Assembly (NCBI RefSeq): GCF_011082085.1 | Contig: NZ_CP041063.1 | Location: 4,202,001 to 4,266,000, forward strand | Length of the DNA stretch: 64,000 nt | Direction: 5' to 3' | DNA from: Bacillus sp. Cs-700 | GTDB lineage: Bacteria; Bacillota; Bacilli; Bacillales; Guptibacillaceae | In this document: positions 27,147 to 37,153 of the stretch, in pieces | How the letters are laid out: every line of letters begins with the position of its first letter | Numbering within the stretch: the stretch's first letter is position 1 | Made by a program: the position numbers and the translations under genes | Notes under the pieces: model-generated | The model's input: the letters and a program-made list of their open reading frames with translations, nothing else | Told to the model about the DNA's origin: nothing | The model's database searches: none

Positions 27147-28313
27147 GTGAAACGTAAGTCACTGTGGATTAGTATTAGCGTTACGCTTGTTATACTTCTT
27201 TTTATTACTGCGAACACGCTGATCATACAGAGTGTTATTGCAGGAGAGAAAAAGCTTGAAACCGTTACGGTAAAAGGGAAGACGTATCAAGAACTTTCAA
27301 CTTTTGAAGGGGTCCTTATCCCGGAATTAGAGGAATCTTATTATTATCAATCATCTCGAGGGGATCTCTCGAATGTGCTCGTAAAAGAAGGAGACGATGT
27401 CTCAATAGGTACGTCCCTGTTTGAATATGATGAAGGGGAGGTCGTTAATGTATCTGATTTGAAAGCACAAGTGAACAAGGCGGAAACAGCTGTTTCTGTC
27501 CTTGATGATCAGCTAAGTGACCTTGCTGTTCAGTCTTCGAGAATTGAATCAAACGAGGATCTAGAAGATGAGCAAAAGCTTCAATTACAGTTGGATGTCG
27601 AAGAACAAATACGAGATACGGAGTATAAGAAAAGACTTGCAGAGCTTGATGTGAAAGAGTTGGAGCGCCAAATTGCTGAGGTAGATACTGAAAAAGTAGA
27701 ATTATCCGTTGATTCAACGCTTGATGGAACGGTGGAGCAAGTAAACCGGACACCAGAAGACGGGGAGAGCGTCGTAACGCTATTGTCAAACAAGCTAACT
27801 GTTCAAGGTTCGGTTAATGAATTGAATTATCCGACGCTAGCTGTGGATCAAGAAGTGGTTATTCGTTCAGGCGCTTATCCAGGACAACCAGCAACGGGCA
27901 GGCTGACAATACTAGAAGATCGACCTTATGAAGTGGATGAAGAATCAGGTCTTAGTATGTATCATTTTAACGTTATATTAAGTGAAGAAAGTGAAATGAA
28001 GGCAGGTACGCACGTGGTTATTGACATCCCTCTTCATCAAAATAACAATGCTCCTTCAGTCCCAAAAGGAAGTATAATTGTAAAAGATGATAAGAGCTAT
28101 GTTGTTGTCTATGAAGAAGAGAAGCTTCATTTAAGAAAAGTAGAGCAAGGCCGAATAGAAGATGGCAAGGTTGAAATTCTTTCAGGTCTTCAGCTAAAGG
28201 AAAAAGTGTTAACTAAGCCTAGAGAAGCGTTTACTGAATTGCTTTCTGAGAAGAAAGAGCCGGAGAAAGATCAAGATGAAAAACCAAAGGTGGATACCGA
28301 AAGCAAAGGATAA
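27147..28313 (+). CDS. HlyD/RND-type efflux adaptor (YknX-like)
   Basis: This 388-residue membrane-fusion protein has one N-terminal membrane helix (about 5-26) and a split lipoyl domain (LVKEGDDVSIGTSLFEYDEG ... STLDGTVEQV) around a coiled-coil hairpin (about 95-170). Beta-barrel and membrane-proximal domains (VPKGSIIVKDDKSYVVV) and an acidic/lysine tail follow. Adaptors of this kind bridge an exporter to the wall side. GGAGGG (27134-27139) points to GTG 27147 rather than the overlapping ATG 27123, which has no ribosome-binding site. No transporter gene is adjacent. Confidence 0.85.
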   Translation: MKRKSLWISISVTLVILLFITANTLIIQSVIAGEKKLETVTVKGKTYQELSTFEGVLIPELEESYYYQSSRGDLSNVLVKEGDDVSIGTSLFEYDEGEVVNVSDLKAQVNKAETAVSVLDDQLSDLAVQSSRIESNEDLEDEQKLQLQLDVEEQIRDTEYKKRLAELDVKELERQIAEVDTEKVELSVDSTLDGTVEQVNRTPEDGESVVTLLSNKLTVQGSVNELNYPTLAVDQEVVIRSGAYPGQPATGRLTILEDRPYEVDEESGLSMYHFNVILSEESEMKAGTHVVIDIPLHQNNNAPSVPKGSIIVKDDKSYVVVYEEEKLHLRKVEQGRIEDGKVEILSGLQLKEKVLTKPREAFTELLSEKKEPEKDQDEKPKVDTESKG

Positions 28314-28316
28314 CGT

Positions 28317-28346
28317 AAAGACCTGTCACGATACAGGTCTTTTTTG
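28317..28346 (+). terminator. intrinsic terminator
   Basis: A perfect AAAGACCTGT/ACAGGTCTTT stem with a T run follows the adaptor gene. Confidence 0.88.
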
Positions 28347-28442
28347 TATGACGACATAATGTTATCAAACTATTCATGAAACAGTACAGTGTTCATGTCA
28401 TAATAGATTTAAGCGTTTTAAAGCAAAGGAGAGGTTCGTGTT

Positions 28443-29318
28443 ATGAAATTTGTTTCATTTAGGGACAAGAAAGTAGTTGGGTTTGGAATTTTAGATGAAA
28501 AAAATCAGCAAATTATTAATCTAAAAACATATTTCCACGACCAAGGTCTAGACATACCTGACCTGCGAACGTTTATCCAGCATGGAGAACTTCATTTGGA
28601 TGACATTACCGAATTTTCAGCTCAGTATAACATTTTAGTCGAAGATGTGGAGATTCTAGCTCCTATCATGAAACCCGCCAAAAATATAGTTTGTGTCGGA
28701 AAAAATTATCGCGACCATGCTATTGAAATGGGGAGTGAGAAAGACATTCCAAAGCATCCAATGATTTTTACGAAAGCGCCCACAACCGTTAGCAATCCGG
28801 ATCAAGTATTAACATTTGAACGTGAGCTAGCTGAAGCGCTTGACTATGAGGGAGAACTTGCGATTGTGATCGGTAAGGAAGGAAAAGGAATTAACATGAA
28901 TGAAGCCATGGAATACGTTTTCGGTTATACGATTATCAATGATCTTACAGCGAGGGACCTTCAAAAAAAGCATGGTCAATTTTTTGTAGGGAAAAGTCTT
29001 GATCAGTCCTGCCCAATGGGTCCTGCTATTTTACATAAATCTTCATTAGTCGATCCCCATCAATTAACGATTGTTACGAAAGTAAATGGAGATGTGAGAC
29101 AAAATGGCAACACATCGGATTTCATTTTCAATATACCTGAGCTGATCCACGTTCTCTCAAAGGGCATGACGTTAGAGCCTGGTGATATCATCGCAACCGG
29201 GACACCGGCTGGGGTAGGCAAGGGATTCAATCCGCCTAGATATTTAAGAGATGGAGACGTCATCGAAATAGACATAGAAGGAATCGGCACTTTACGTAAT
29301 GAAATAAGTATAAGATAA
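28443..29318 (+). CDS. yisK: fumarylacetoacetate hydrolase-family protein, YisK-like
   Basis: This 291-residue FAH-superfamily enzyme has a small N-terminal domain and a catalytic domain from about 75. Key motifs are VGKNYRDHAIEMG, the metal-site Glu residues in DYEGELAIVIGKEG, and INDLTARDLQ. It ends with GDIIATGTPAGVGKG. In B. subtilis, YisK sits in the same gene order (downstream of sbcC, upstream of yisL and asnO) and has been described as an oxaloacetate decarboxylase. That activity and the symbol are inferred here from synteny and family. GGAGAGG precedes the ATG. Confidence 0.85.
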   Translation: MKFVSFRDKKVVGFGILDEKNQQIINLKTYFHDQGLDIPDLRTFIQHGELHLDDITEFSAQYNILVEDVEILAPIMKPAKNIVCVGKNYRDHAIEMGSEKDIPKHPMIFTKAPTTVSNPDQVLTFERELAEALDYEGELAIVIGKEGKGINMNEAMEYVFGYTIINDLTARDLQKKHGQFFVGKSLDQSCPMGPAILHKSSLVDPHQLTIVTKVNGDVRQNGNTSDFIFNIPELIHVLSKGMTLEPGDIIATGTPAGVGKGFNPPRYLRDGDVIEIDIEGIGTLRNEISIR

Positions 29319-29387
29319 CGTTCTCGTGTTTAATTTATTCTCAAAAAAGGAATTGTTATCCAGAGAACCGACTAGGAGGGCTAGCAA

Positions 29388-30812
29388 ATGGAAAAATTTC
29401 ATTACATTAATGGTGAGTGGACAGGTCAGGATTTAGAAAAGCTTGAAGTGAACAACCCAGCAACTGGAGAACTCGTTGGAACTGTTCCGGTAGGTGGTAA
29501 ATCGGAAACGAAGAAGGCAATTGATGCTGCACACCAGGCATTTCCAGCATGGTCAAGTCTCACCGCCTATGAGCGGTCATCATACTTAAAGAAACTCCAC
29601 AGCCTTATGATGGATCATGAAGATGAACTAGCTGAGCTAATGACGCTTGAAATGGGGAAGCCGCTTCACGAATCAAAAGGAGAAGTAGCGTATTCCGCTT
29701 CTTTTGTTGAATGGTTCGCAGAAGAAGGGAAGCGTGTATATGGGCGGACAATTCCTCCGCATAAAGAAGGGCGCATGATGGAAGTCCGCAAACAGCCGGT
29801 AGGTGTTGTCGGGGCGATAACCCCATGGAACTTTCCTGCAGCAATGATTGCGCGTAAACTTGCGCCAGCTTTAGCTGCAGGGTGTACATTTGTCGTTAAG
29901 CCACCGTCTGCTACGCCGCTAACGGCTGTAAGACTTGTAGAGCTTTGTGAAGAAGCGGGCATTCCAAAAGGGGTCGTTAATCTCGTTACTGGAAAATCTT
30001 CAGAAGTAGCTGGCGAGCTAATGAGTAACCCACACGTTCGTAAAATAACGTTCACCGGTTCAACTGAAGTTGGTAAGAAGTTAATGGAACAAGCGGCTGA
30101 AACAGTGAAAAACATCTCTCTTGAGCTTGGTGGGCATGCGCCGATTATCGTTCTGGATGATGCTGATGTTGATAAAGCGGTGGATGGCGTGATAGCTTCG
30201 AAATTCCGGAATGGCGGTCAAACGTGTATTTGTGGTAATCGCGTATACGTACAAGAAAGAATTTACGATGAGTTTATTTCAAAGTTCGCTGATAAAACGA
30301 AAGATCTTAAGGTTGGAAACGGATTGGAAAAAGGAACAGACATTGGCCCAATGATTGATAAAGATGGTTACGAAAAAGTTGAAAAACACGTCCAAAATGC
30401 GCTTAGTCAAGGTGCTGAATGCGTCGTTGGTGGAGAAGGATATGAAGAGAACGGATCCTATTTCTACCGTCCAACAATATTGAAAGATGTAACGTCTGGC
30501 ATGCTCATTATGAATGAAGAAACGTTTGGACCGGTTGCACCGATTCAAAAGGTGAAAACGGACGATGAAGCGATTAAATATGCGAACCAAACACCATTTG
30601 GTTTAGCGGCATACGTCTTTAGTGAAAGTGTTCGAAGAGGAAATCATGTGGTAAATGGGCTTGATTATGGAATTGTTGGCTGGAATGACGGCGTGCCGTC
30701 AGCTGCACAGGCTCCGTTTGGTGGCATGAAGCAAAGCGGCATTGGTCGTGAAGGCGGTCATGAAGGGATAGAGGCGTATCTTGAAACAAAATACGTTTCG
30801 ATCGGGTTATAG
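29388..30812 (+). CDS. gabD: NAD(P)-dependent succinate-semialdehyde dehydrogenase
   Basis: This 474-residue aldehyde dehydrogenase of the succinate-semialdehyde/glutarate-semialdehyde group shows ITPWNFPAAMIARKLAPALAA, the cofactor loop FTGSTEVGKKL, the general base Glu246 in LELGGHAP, and catalytic Cys280 in GGQTCICGNR. A GABA-degradation role converting succinate semialdehyde to succinate is the usual one. No GABA aminotransferase is adjacent, but ornithine aminotransferase converges on it. GGAGGG precedes the ATG. Confidence 0.85.
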   Translation: MEKFHYINGEWTGQDLEKLEVNNPATGELVGTVPVGGKSETKKAIDAAHQAFPAWSSLTAYERSSYLKKLHSLMMDHEDELAELMTLEMGKPLHESKGEVAYSASFVEWFAEEGKRVYGRTIPPHKEGRMMEVRKQPVGVVGAITPWNFPAAMIARKLAPALAAGCTFVVKPPSATPLTAVRLVELCEEAGIPKGVVNLVTGKSSEVAGELMSNPHVRKITFTGSTEVGKKLMEQAAETVKNISLELGGHAPIIVLDDADVDKAVDGVIASKFRNGGQTCICGNRVYVQERIYDEFISKFADKTKDLKVGNGLEKGTDIGPMIDKDGYEKVEKHVQNALSQGAECVVGGEGYEENGSYFYRPTILKDVTSGMLIMNEETFGPVAPIQKVKTDDEAIKYANQTPFGLAAYVFSESVRRGNHVVNGLDYGIVGWNDGVPSAAQAPFGGMKQSGIGREGGHEGIEAYLETKYVSIGL

Positions 30813-30820
30813 AATAGTAG

Positions 30821-30850
30821 AAAGCCTCGCTAAATTTAGCGAGGCTTTTC
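30821..30850. terminator. bidirectional terminator between gabD and rocD
   Basis: A perfect 14-bp palindromic stem (AAAGCCTCGCTAAA with its complement) has T or A tails on both sides. Confidence 0.92.
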
Positions 30851-30857
30851 TTTATTG

Positions 30858-32054
30858 CTATTGTACAGATAATACTTCAGTAATTTGTTCGATTGCCCAG
30901 TTTAGGTCATCTTCACTAATGATTAGCGGAGGAGCAAATCGAATGACGGTTTCGTGCGTTTCTTTACAGAGTAAGCCTTTTTCTTTTAGCTTCTCGCAAT
31001 ATGGACGCGCTGCTTCATGAAGTTCAACACCTATGAAAAGACCGCGGCCGCGCACTTCTTTAATGACAGGATTGTTGATGGCTTTCAATTTATCTTGAAA
31101 GTAGTTCCCTAGTTCAAGAGAGCGATCGGCAAGCTTTTCATCTTCGAGAACTTCTAATGACGCCACCGATACGGCACACGCCAGTGGGTTTCCTCCAAAT
31201 GTTGATCCGTGTGAGCCAGGAGTAAATACGCCGAGTACTTCTTCGTTTGCTGCTACACACGAGATTGGAAATACACCGCCACCAAGTGCTTTACCGAGAA
31301 TGTACATATCAGGTTCAACGTTATCCCAATCACATGCAAAGCGCTTACCAGATCGACACAGTCCAGCTTGTATTTCGTCCGCAACGAATAGAACGCGCTG
31401 CTGCTTACAATAATCATATGCTTCTTTAAGGAAACCTTCAGGAGGAATGTTAATACCAGCTTCACCCTGAATCGGTTCAAATAAAAAGCCAGCTGTATTT
31501 GGCGTTATTGCTTTTTTCAATGCCTCAAGATCACCGTATGGAATCAATTTAATTCCTGGAAGCATCGGACCAAATCCACGCTGGTACTCCTCTTCAGAAG
31601 AAAGGGAGACAGCCGTCATTGTACGACCGTGGAAGTTTCCTTCACAGGCAATGATTTCTGCTTTATCTTTCTCTACGCCCTTCACTTCATAAGCCCAACG
31701 GCGCATGGCTTTTACAGCGGTTTCAACTGCCTCTGCACCCGTATTCATTGGAAGGATCATCTCTTTGTTCGTAAATTCAGAAACTTTTTGATAAAAAGGA
31801 GCCAGTTGATCGTTATGGAAAGCACGAGAAGTTAACGTCACACGGTCAGCCTGGTCTTTCAAGGCCTTAATAATCTTGGGATGTCTGTGTCCCTGGTTAA
31901 CTGCAGAATAAGCACTAAGCATATCCATATAACGATTACCTTCAGGATCTTTAACCCAAACACCCTCTGCTTCTGCAATAACAATTGGCAGTGGATGATA
32001 ATTGTGTGCACCGTATTGCTCTGTCATTTGGATAATGTCTTTTGTTTGTACCAT
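30858..32054 (-). CDS. rocD: ornithine aminotransferase
   Basis: This 398-residue class III PLP aminotransferase shows [18 protein letters not shown] near the N terminus, [63 protein letters not shown], and the PLP lysine near 254 in [13 protein letters not shown]. It converts ornithine to glutamate semialdehyde in arginine catabolism. The frame is open 25 codons further upstream, but AAAGG 4-5 bp before ATG 32054 fixes the start and gives the usual length. Other roc genes are not nearby. No clear -24/-12 promoter was seen. Confidence 0.93.
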   Translation of the reverse strand: MVQTKDIIQMTEQYGAHNYHPLPIVIAEAEGVWVKDPEGNRYMDMLSAYSAVNQGHRHPKIIKALKDQADRVTLTSRAFHNDQLAPFYQKVSEFTNKEMILPMNTGAEAVETAVKAMRRWAYEVKGVEKDKAEIIACEGNFHGRTMTAVSLSSEEEYQRGFGPMLPGIKLIPYGDLEALKKAITPNTAGFLFEPIQGEAGINIPPEGFLKEAYDYCKQQRVLFVADEIQAGLCRSGKRFACDWDNVEPDMYILGKALGGGVFPISCVAANEEVLGVFTPGSHGSTFGGNPLACAVSVASLEVLEDEKLADRSLELGNYFQDKLKAINNPVIKEVRGRGLFIGVELHEAARPYCEKLKEKGLLCKETHETVIRFAPPLIISEDDLNWAIEQITEVLSVQ

Positions 32055-32223
32055 ATTACCTTTCACTCCCATTCGTTTAATTCTTGCTTCCTTTCTAGTA
32101 TAACAATGAAATCGTTTCCTTCCTATCATTTGAGGAAAATTAGGAAGGATGTTCCATTCTCTGCTCAGAACGGTTTTTCGTGATATGATGAGTAAGATAC
32201 TGTGGTAAAAGGAGAGATCATAA

Positions 32224-32574
32224 ATGCTACATGCCCATTATACGGCCTGGGGGTTAACACTTATTCTTTTTCTAGTAAGCTACTTTTTAATGAGAGCTGG
32301 AAAAGGAAAAGCGCAAAATAAAATCCATCTGGTTCTTCGGATATTTTATATTCTTACAGTCATTACGGGAATGTTCCTTGTTGTAGGTTATCAATTTTGG
32401 GGTCCTTCCATTGTAAAAGGGGTGGTTGCGCTTTGGCTCATTTTTTCAATGGAAATGATCCTTGTAAGAGGAAAAAAAGAGAAAATCATTTGGCCATTTT
32501 GGCTTCAATTTATGTTCGCTTTTCTCCTCGTTGTTTTTTATGGGTATTCTGTACTGCATCTTTATCAGCTATAA
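32224..32574 (+). CDS. yisL: UPF0344 membrane protein YisL
   Basis: This 116-residue protein has four membrane helices that fill almost its whole length. It begins with the family's [18 protein letters not shown] pattern, with [16 protein letters not shown] in helix two. This is the DUF1516/UPF0344 (YisL) family, whose function is unknown. Its place between yisK and asnO matches B. subtilis gene order. GGAGAG precedes the ATG, and a strong terminator follows. Confidence 0.88.
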   Translation: MLHAHYTAWGLTLILFLVSYFLMRAGKGKAQNKIHLVLRIFYILTVITGMFLVVGYQFWGPSIVKGVVALWLIFSMEMILVRGKKEKIIWPFWLQFMFAFLLVVFYGYSVLHLYQL

Positions 32575-32580
32575 GTCCTA

Positions 32581-32609
32581 AAGCCACCTAATTATAGGTG
32601 GCTTTTTTT
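32581..32609 (+). terminator. intrinsic terminator
   Basis: An AAGCCACCTA/TAGGTGGCTT stem with T7 lies just after yisL. Confidence 0.9.
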
Positions 32610-32613
32610 CTAT

Positions 32614-32641
32614 TAAACGTTTCATTTGTTTGTGCCGATAT
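32614..32641 (+). promoter_or_regulatory. sigma-D (flagellar/motility) promoter
   Basis: TAAA (32614-32617), a 16-bp spacer and GCCGATAT (32634-32641) match the sigma-D consensus TAAA-N(14-16)-GCCGATAT without a mismatch. It lies about 105 bp upstream of the FIST-GGDEF-EAL gene, directly after the yisL terminator. Confidence 0.72.
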
Positions 32642-32753
32642 AGGAAGTAGGGTAGATTGGCATATTTCTGGAATAGATGTATTCGTACATTCTAGTTTTT
32701 GATATTATAGACATAATAAAAACTTTCGAATTAAAGGCATTGAAGGATGAGGT

Positions 32754-35621
32754 GTGAAAAGCTTGAGAACATTTTCTGTTAAGGTCTCTCACAAAGAAAA
32801 CCTGCGCGAATATATGGTGAATCACTCGGAATTGTTTCAGGCGCATGCCGTATTCGTTCAACTATATAGTTTTTCGCATAATAAAGAGTTTGCGGCTGGT
32901 GTTGCACAGACGATAACGACTTTTTTACCTCATGCTGTGCTAATCGGGACCACCGCGGAAGGCGCATTTTATGAGAGTCACTCAGTAACAGAAGGCATTC
33001 TGGTTTCTTTCACAACGTTTGACCATGCAGAAGTGAAACCATTTGTAATTGAAAGTTCCACTTTGCATAAACCGTTCGAAGGGGATTCAAACGAACTTGT
33101 CATTTTATTTAATAGTGGAATCGATGATCACACTGTTTTAACAATGATGGGAAAAACACCATTCATTGGTGGTAAAGCTTCTGGAATGAACCAGACTTCT
33201 TTTATAGTAGCAGGTCAGCAAATTCTATCAAAAGGGATCGTAGGGGCCCGCATAAGTGGACAGAACTTGCATACAAAAGTTTATGAGGAAACCTTTTGGA
33301 AACCAGCAGGACGATCGTTCGAAGTTACAAAAGCGCTTGGATCCCGTCTTTTTGAAATAGAAGGTCTTTCTTCACTAGCGTTCTATGAGAAGTATTTAGG
33401 ATATGATATGGCGAAACGGCTACCTGAATCGTCCGCTCATGTGCCGTTGCTTCACATACTTGATGGAAAAGAATCGCCAATTTCCGTTTTAAAGAAACAT
33501 CGAGATGGTTCTGTGACGATAAACGCGTTTCTTGCTAAAGGATCGAAGCTACAGTTTTCTTATGGAGACGCCACGCAAATGGCTCACTCTTATGAGCGAA
33601 TTCAAAAACATGCTGAAATGGATGGCTTAGAAAGTCTCTTTTCTTTCTCATCTGCTTCGCTTCCGAAACTTTTTGCAAACGGATTTGTTCGTTATTTTGA
33701 TAGTCTAGAGGAGCTTTGCACACTTACATCTGTTTTGCTTGAATCTGAATATTACTCAGATGGCACTGATTTTCACTACGAAGAGAACAGGATGGTCTTT
33801 GCGCACTTCAACGAAAAAGATGTCAAACAAAAAGCTGTAAGGCATCTACCATTACACAATCAGGAGATGAATGACTTGGATGGTTTAATGGCACTATCAC
33901 ATTTAATAAAAGCTTCCACAGAAGAGTTAGAGACGTTAAACACCAATCTTCAGCAGTCAGAGCAGCGATTTAAATCTCTGTTTGAACAAAACCCGAATCT
34001 TGTTTACTCGGTTGATGTAAACGGGAAGATAACGAGCGTTAATCCAGCACTAAAATCTTTACTTGGTTATCATTCTGAAGAAGTGATGAGTAAGCATTCC
34101 CTTCAGTTTGTCTCTTCTGAAGATGTCCAAATGACAAGAGATAAATTTTATCAAACGTTCCAGGGGATGGCTCAAACGTATGATGCTCATCTTGTTCATA
34201 AATCCGGGGTCAGCGTGTTATTTACCATTACAAATATCCCGATTATTGTAAATGGAGAAATTACAGGTGCGTATGGGATTGCCAAAAGCATTATGAATCA
34301 GCGAAAGGCTGAAGAGAAAATTGCTCATCTTGCGTATTACGATGTTCTTACAGAGCTACCTAATCGCCTATTGTTTGAAAAATTATTAAATGAATCATTA
34401 AAGAATGAAGAAGAAAAACTAGCTGTGATGTTCATCGATCTTGATCGGTTTAAGTTAATCAATGATAGCCTTGGTCATCAGCGCGGAGACCAAATTCTAA
34501 AACAAGTAACCTTACGTATAAAGGAAGCTATTAAAGATGATGCCGTTCTTGCTAGGTTTGGTGGGGACGAATTTACCGTTCTCCTTCCAGGACTTACGTG
34601 TGAAAAGGATGCGTTAATGCTCGCAAAACGTGTTGTTGATCATCTAAAGCAACCAATTCTCTTTGATGATGTGGAGTACTTTATGACAGTTGGCATCGGG
34701 ATTAGTCTGTTTCCACTTGATGGACAGGATTTGGATACGCTCATGAAAAATGCTTATATCGCCTTGGATCGAGCAAAACAACAGGGTGCTAACTATATTG
34801 AGTTTTATACAGATGAAATGACAGATGAAGCGTTTGAGCGTTTAGAACTAGAAAGTTACTTACGAAGAGCGCTTGAGAAAGAAGAGCTTACATTATTCTA
34901 CCAACCTCAAGTGAACCTTGATGAAAAGAAAATTTATGCTTGTGAAGCTTTGATTCGCTGGAATCATCCGAAGCTAGGTCTCGTTTCGCCAGCTCAATTT
35001 ATACCGCTCGCAGAAGAAACTGGTTTGATTGAAGAAATTGGCATTTGGGTGTTAAATGAAGCGTGCATGCAAACGAGCCGGTGGCAGGCGCTTGGATACG
35101 ACGATTTATCTATTAGTGTTAATGTGTCTGGTCGACAGTTCCAGAGTGAGCGATTCGTAGAATCCGTTAGAGAAGCTTTAAGAGCTTCAGGACTCTCGCC
35201 TCATTCGTTACATCTAGAAGTAACGGAGAGCACAACGCTTGTGAATACCGATTACAGTATTTCGATGTTGAACGAATTACGAGGAATGGGCATTAAAGTT
35301 TCGATTGATGATTTTGGTACTGGTTACTCTTCTCTTAGTTACTTAAAGGATTTTCCGCTTGATATCCTTAAAATAGATCAATCCTTTATTCGAAACCTTC
35401 AAGAAAATAACGCAGATGCTGCCATCGTAAAAGCTGTTATCACAATGTGCGAAGGGTTGAATTTATCAATTGTGGCGGAAGGAATTGAAACGAAAGAGCA
35501 GGGAGATATTATTCGAAGTTTTGGCTGTAATTTTGCTCAAGGATTTTTCTATAGTAAACCTTTGAATAAGGACCGTTTTGAAAAGCTCCTTTTATCAAAA
35601 CGCTTTCCACTAGCAACGTAA
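32754..35621 (+). CDS. FIST-PAS-GGDEF-EAL signalling protein (c-di-GMP turnover)
   Basis: This soluble 955-residue protein has a FIST N domain (about 30-220), a FIST C domain (about 225-380), a short helical linker, PAS (about 400-515), GGDEF (about 520-690) with intact GGDEF near 602, and EAL (about 700-950). The EAL domain has intact EALIRW near 731 and loop DDFGTGYSSLSYLKDFP. I see no RxxD inhibitory site ahead of GGDEF. FIST domains are proposed to sense small ligands such as amino acids. Both synthesis and breakdown of c-di-GMP are possible. It starts at GTG with GAAGGA 6 bp upstream, behind a sigma-D promoter. Confidence 0.93.
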   Translation: MKSLRTFSVKVSHKENLREYMVNHSELFQAHAVFVQLYSFSHNKEFAAGVAQTITTFLPHAVLIGTTAEGAFYESHSVTEGILVSFTTFDHAEVKPFVIESSTLHKPFEGDSNELVILFNSGIDDHTVLTMMGKTPFIGGKASGMNQTSFIVAGQQILSKGIVGARISGQNLHTKVYEETFWKPAGRSFEVTKALGSRLFEIEGLSSLAFYEKYLGYDMAKRLPESSAHVPLLHILDGKESPISVLKKHRDGSVTINAFLAKGSKLQFSYGDATQMAHSYERIQKHAEMDGLESLFSFSSASLPKLFANGFVRYFDSLEELCTLTSVLLESEYYSDGTDFHYEENRMVFAHFNEKDVKQKAVRHLPLHNQEMNDLDGLMALSHLIKASTEELETLNTNLQQSEQRFKSLFEQNPNLVYSVDVNGKITSVNPALKSLLGYHSEEVMSKHSLQFVSSEDVQMTRDKFYQTFQGMAQTYDAHLVHKSGVSVLFTITNIPIIVNGEITGAYGIAKSIMNQRKAEEKIAHLAYYDVLTELPNRLLFEKLLNESLKNEEEKLAVMFIDLDRFKLINDSLGHQRGDQILKQVTLRIKEAIKDDAVLARFGGDEFTVLLPGLTCEKDALMLAKRVVDHLKQPILFDDVEYFMTVGIGISLFPLDGQDLDTLMKNAYIALDRAKQQGANYIEFYTDEMTDEAFERLELESYLRRALEKEELTLFYQPQVNLDEKKIYACEALIRWNHPKLGLVSPAQFIPLAEETGLIEEIGIWVLNEACMQTSRWQALGYDDLSISVNVSGRQFQSERFVESVREALRASGLSPHSLHLEVTESTTLVNTDYSISMLNELRGMGIKVSIDDFGTGYSSLSYLKDFPLDILKIDQSFIRNLQENNADAAIVKAVITMCEGLNLSIVAEGIETKEQGDIIRSFGCNFAQGFFYSKPLNKDRFEKLLLSKRFPLAT

Positions 35622-35623
35622 GG

Positions 35624-35655
35624 AAGATCGGCCCACTGTGGTCGGTCTTTTTTTG
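35624..35655 (+). terminator. intrinsic terminator
   Basis: An imperfect GC-rich stem (AAGATCGGCCCAC paired with GTGGTCGGTCTT) is followed by T7. Confidence 0.7.
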
Positions 35656-35805
35656 TGAGTTACTTTACTGGAAAATCGCTTTAAGAGGCTCAACATTCAA
35701 ACGATTGTTATATTCGCCGCAAAGACTATTCTCGAATGTGCTTCGACTGTTTTAAGCATCAATTGGAAGGGAATAGAAAAAGTAGCGAAAAAGAGGTGAT
35801 GGTAC

Positions 35806-37137
35806 ATGGATTATGATGTGATGATCATAGGTGGAGGCATATCAGGACTTACACTCGCTGTAAAATTAGGACAGTGTAATGTGAAAACGCTATTAATTGA
35901 AAAAGATAAAAAGAGTGGATTAATTTATAAAGGAGAACTGCTTCAGCCAAAGAGCCTTGAGGTTCTTGATCGGATTAATGTGCTAGAAGTTGTGAAAGAG
36001 AACGGATTTCTTTTACCTTCGATTGAATTTTACGAGTATAACCAAACAGATGATGGATCAATGGAACAGCTGAGTGCGAATGAGTTCCGCTATGATGTCA
36101 TTCCATCTCCATACAACACGTCACTTATGATTCCACATGAGCGGCTTAAAGAACTTTTGTTTAAAGAAGCTTCCAAATATGATTCGGTTGATTATATACA
36201 GCCCGCGAAATTAACAGGTTTTACTGAAGAAGAGCCAGAGAACAGAAAAGCCATTATTCAAACGAAAGAAGGAGAGCGTGAAATTCACGCAAACTTTTAT
36301 ATTGGCGCCGAGGGAAGAGCATCTCCGACAAGAACGGCGATGGAAGTTGAAATGAAGAATACGAAATACAACCACCATTTCTTAACAGTTTCATTTCCCA
36401 GACCAGAAACGCTCGATCAGTCAACGATTATAACGACTCAAAATAAATTTGTGGGCCTTTTCCCGCTTCCAAACAACGAAGTGAGAAGCGTTCTCTTAAT
36501 TAAACCAGGCGAATTTAAGACGATGCGAGAAGAGGGACTAGAATCGTTCTACCGTGCTTATTGTGAACTTATGCCTGAACTTGAAGGTTACGTGCATCAG
36601 ATTGATACGTGGAAAAAGATTCAGCTCATGATTCCGGTCAGACACAATGTTTCAAATTACGTTAAGAACAATTTGATTTTGACTGGAGATGCAGCTCATA
36701 GCGTTCACCCTATGGCAGGTGAAGGTATGAACCTGGCGATTCAGGATTCAGATGTATTAGGAGAACTTCTCTGCTGGATGTTTCAAACGGATCAAACGGA
36801 TTGGAAGCATCTAAAGTGGTATGAAAAAGTAAGAAAGCCTCGAGCAGAATATGTTTCGACCTTAAGCCATCAGGCTGCACTGCTTTACTCATTTCCTTAT
36901 CGTCCATGGCAGAAGCTTCGTATAAAGGGAGTGAACCAAACAGAGCATTCCCCGCTCCTTCATTTTAAACAGATGCTGAATACATCGGGGCTCGGGATTT
37001 GGAAATTCACCATATTGGATCGTATGAAACAAGCAGGATTCATTCCAGCTTCGATAGGGAATGGAAAATTAAGTAAGTATCCTGAAGGGAAAATGATGTT
37101 TACAAAAGAGGATGACTATCCGTGGTATCGCAAATGA
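35806..37137 (+). CDS. FAD-dependent monooxygenase (aromatic hydroxylase/UbiH family)
   Basis: This 443-residue flavoprotein has the N-terminal FAD motif MIIGGGISGLTLAVKL (about 6-21), a central substrate domain, and the second FAD motif LTGDAAHSVHPMAGEGMN near 292-308. These define group A flavin monooxygenases. The extra C-terminal part (about 350-443) is basic and Trp-rich. It forms an operon with a SAM methyltransferase 16 bp downstream, which suggests modification of a shared small molecule, possibly a quinone or aromatic compound. The substrate is unknown. GAGGTGATG precedes the ATG. Confidence 0.88.
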   Translation: MDYDVMIIGGGISGLTLAVKLGQCNVKTLLIEKDKKSGLIYKGELLQPKSLEVLDRINVLEVVKENGFLLPSIEFYEYNQTDDGSMEQLSANEFRYDVIPSPYNTSLMIPHERLKELLFKEASKYDSVDYIQPAKLTGFTEEEPENRKAIIQTKEGEREIHANFYIGAEGRASPTRTAMEVEMKNTKYNHHFLTVSFPRPETLDQSTIITTQNKFVGLFPLPNNEVRSVLLIKPGEFKTMREEGLESFYRAYCELMPELEGYVHQIDTWKKIQLMIPVRHNVSNYVKNNLILTGDAAHSVHPMAGEGMNLAIQDSDVLGELLCWMFQTDQTDWKHLKWYEKVRKPRAEYVSTLSHQAALLYSFPYRPWQKLRIKGVNQTEHSPLLHFKQMLNTSGLGIWKFTILDRMKQAGFIPASIGNGKLSKYPEGKMMFTKEDDYPWYRK

Positions 37138-37153
37138 GACGGGAGGAAGTAAA

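Noticed and set aside
32055-32223. Sigma-L (-24/-12) promoter and RocR site for rocD
   Set aside because: I found no TGGCAC-N5-TTGCA pattern. A weak cre-like TGAAATCGTTTCCT at 32107-32120 has two mismatches and was not strong enough to list.
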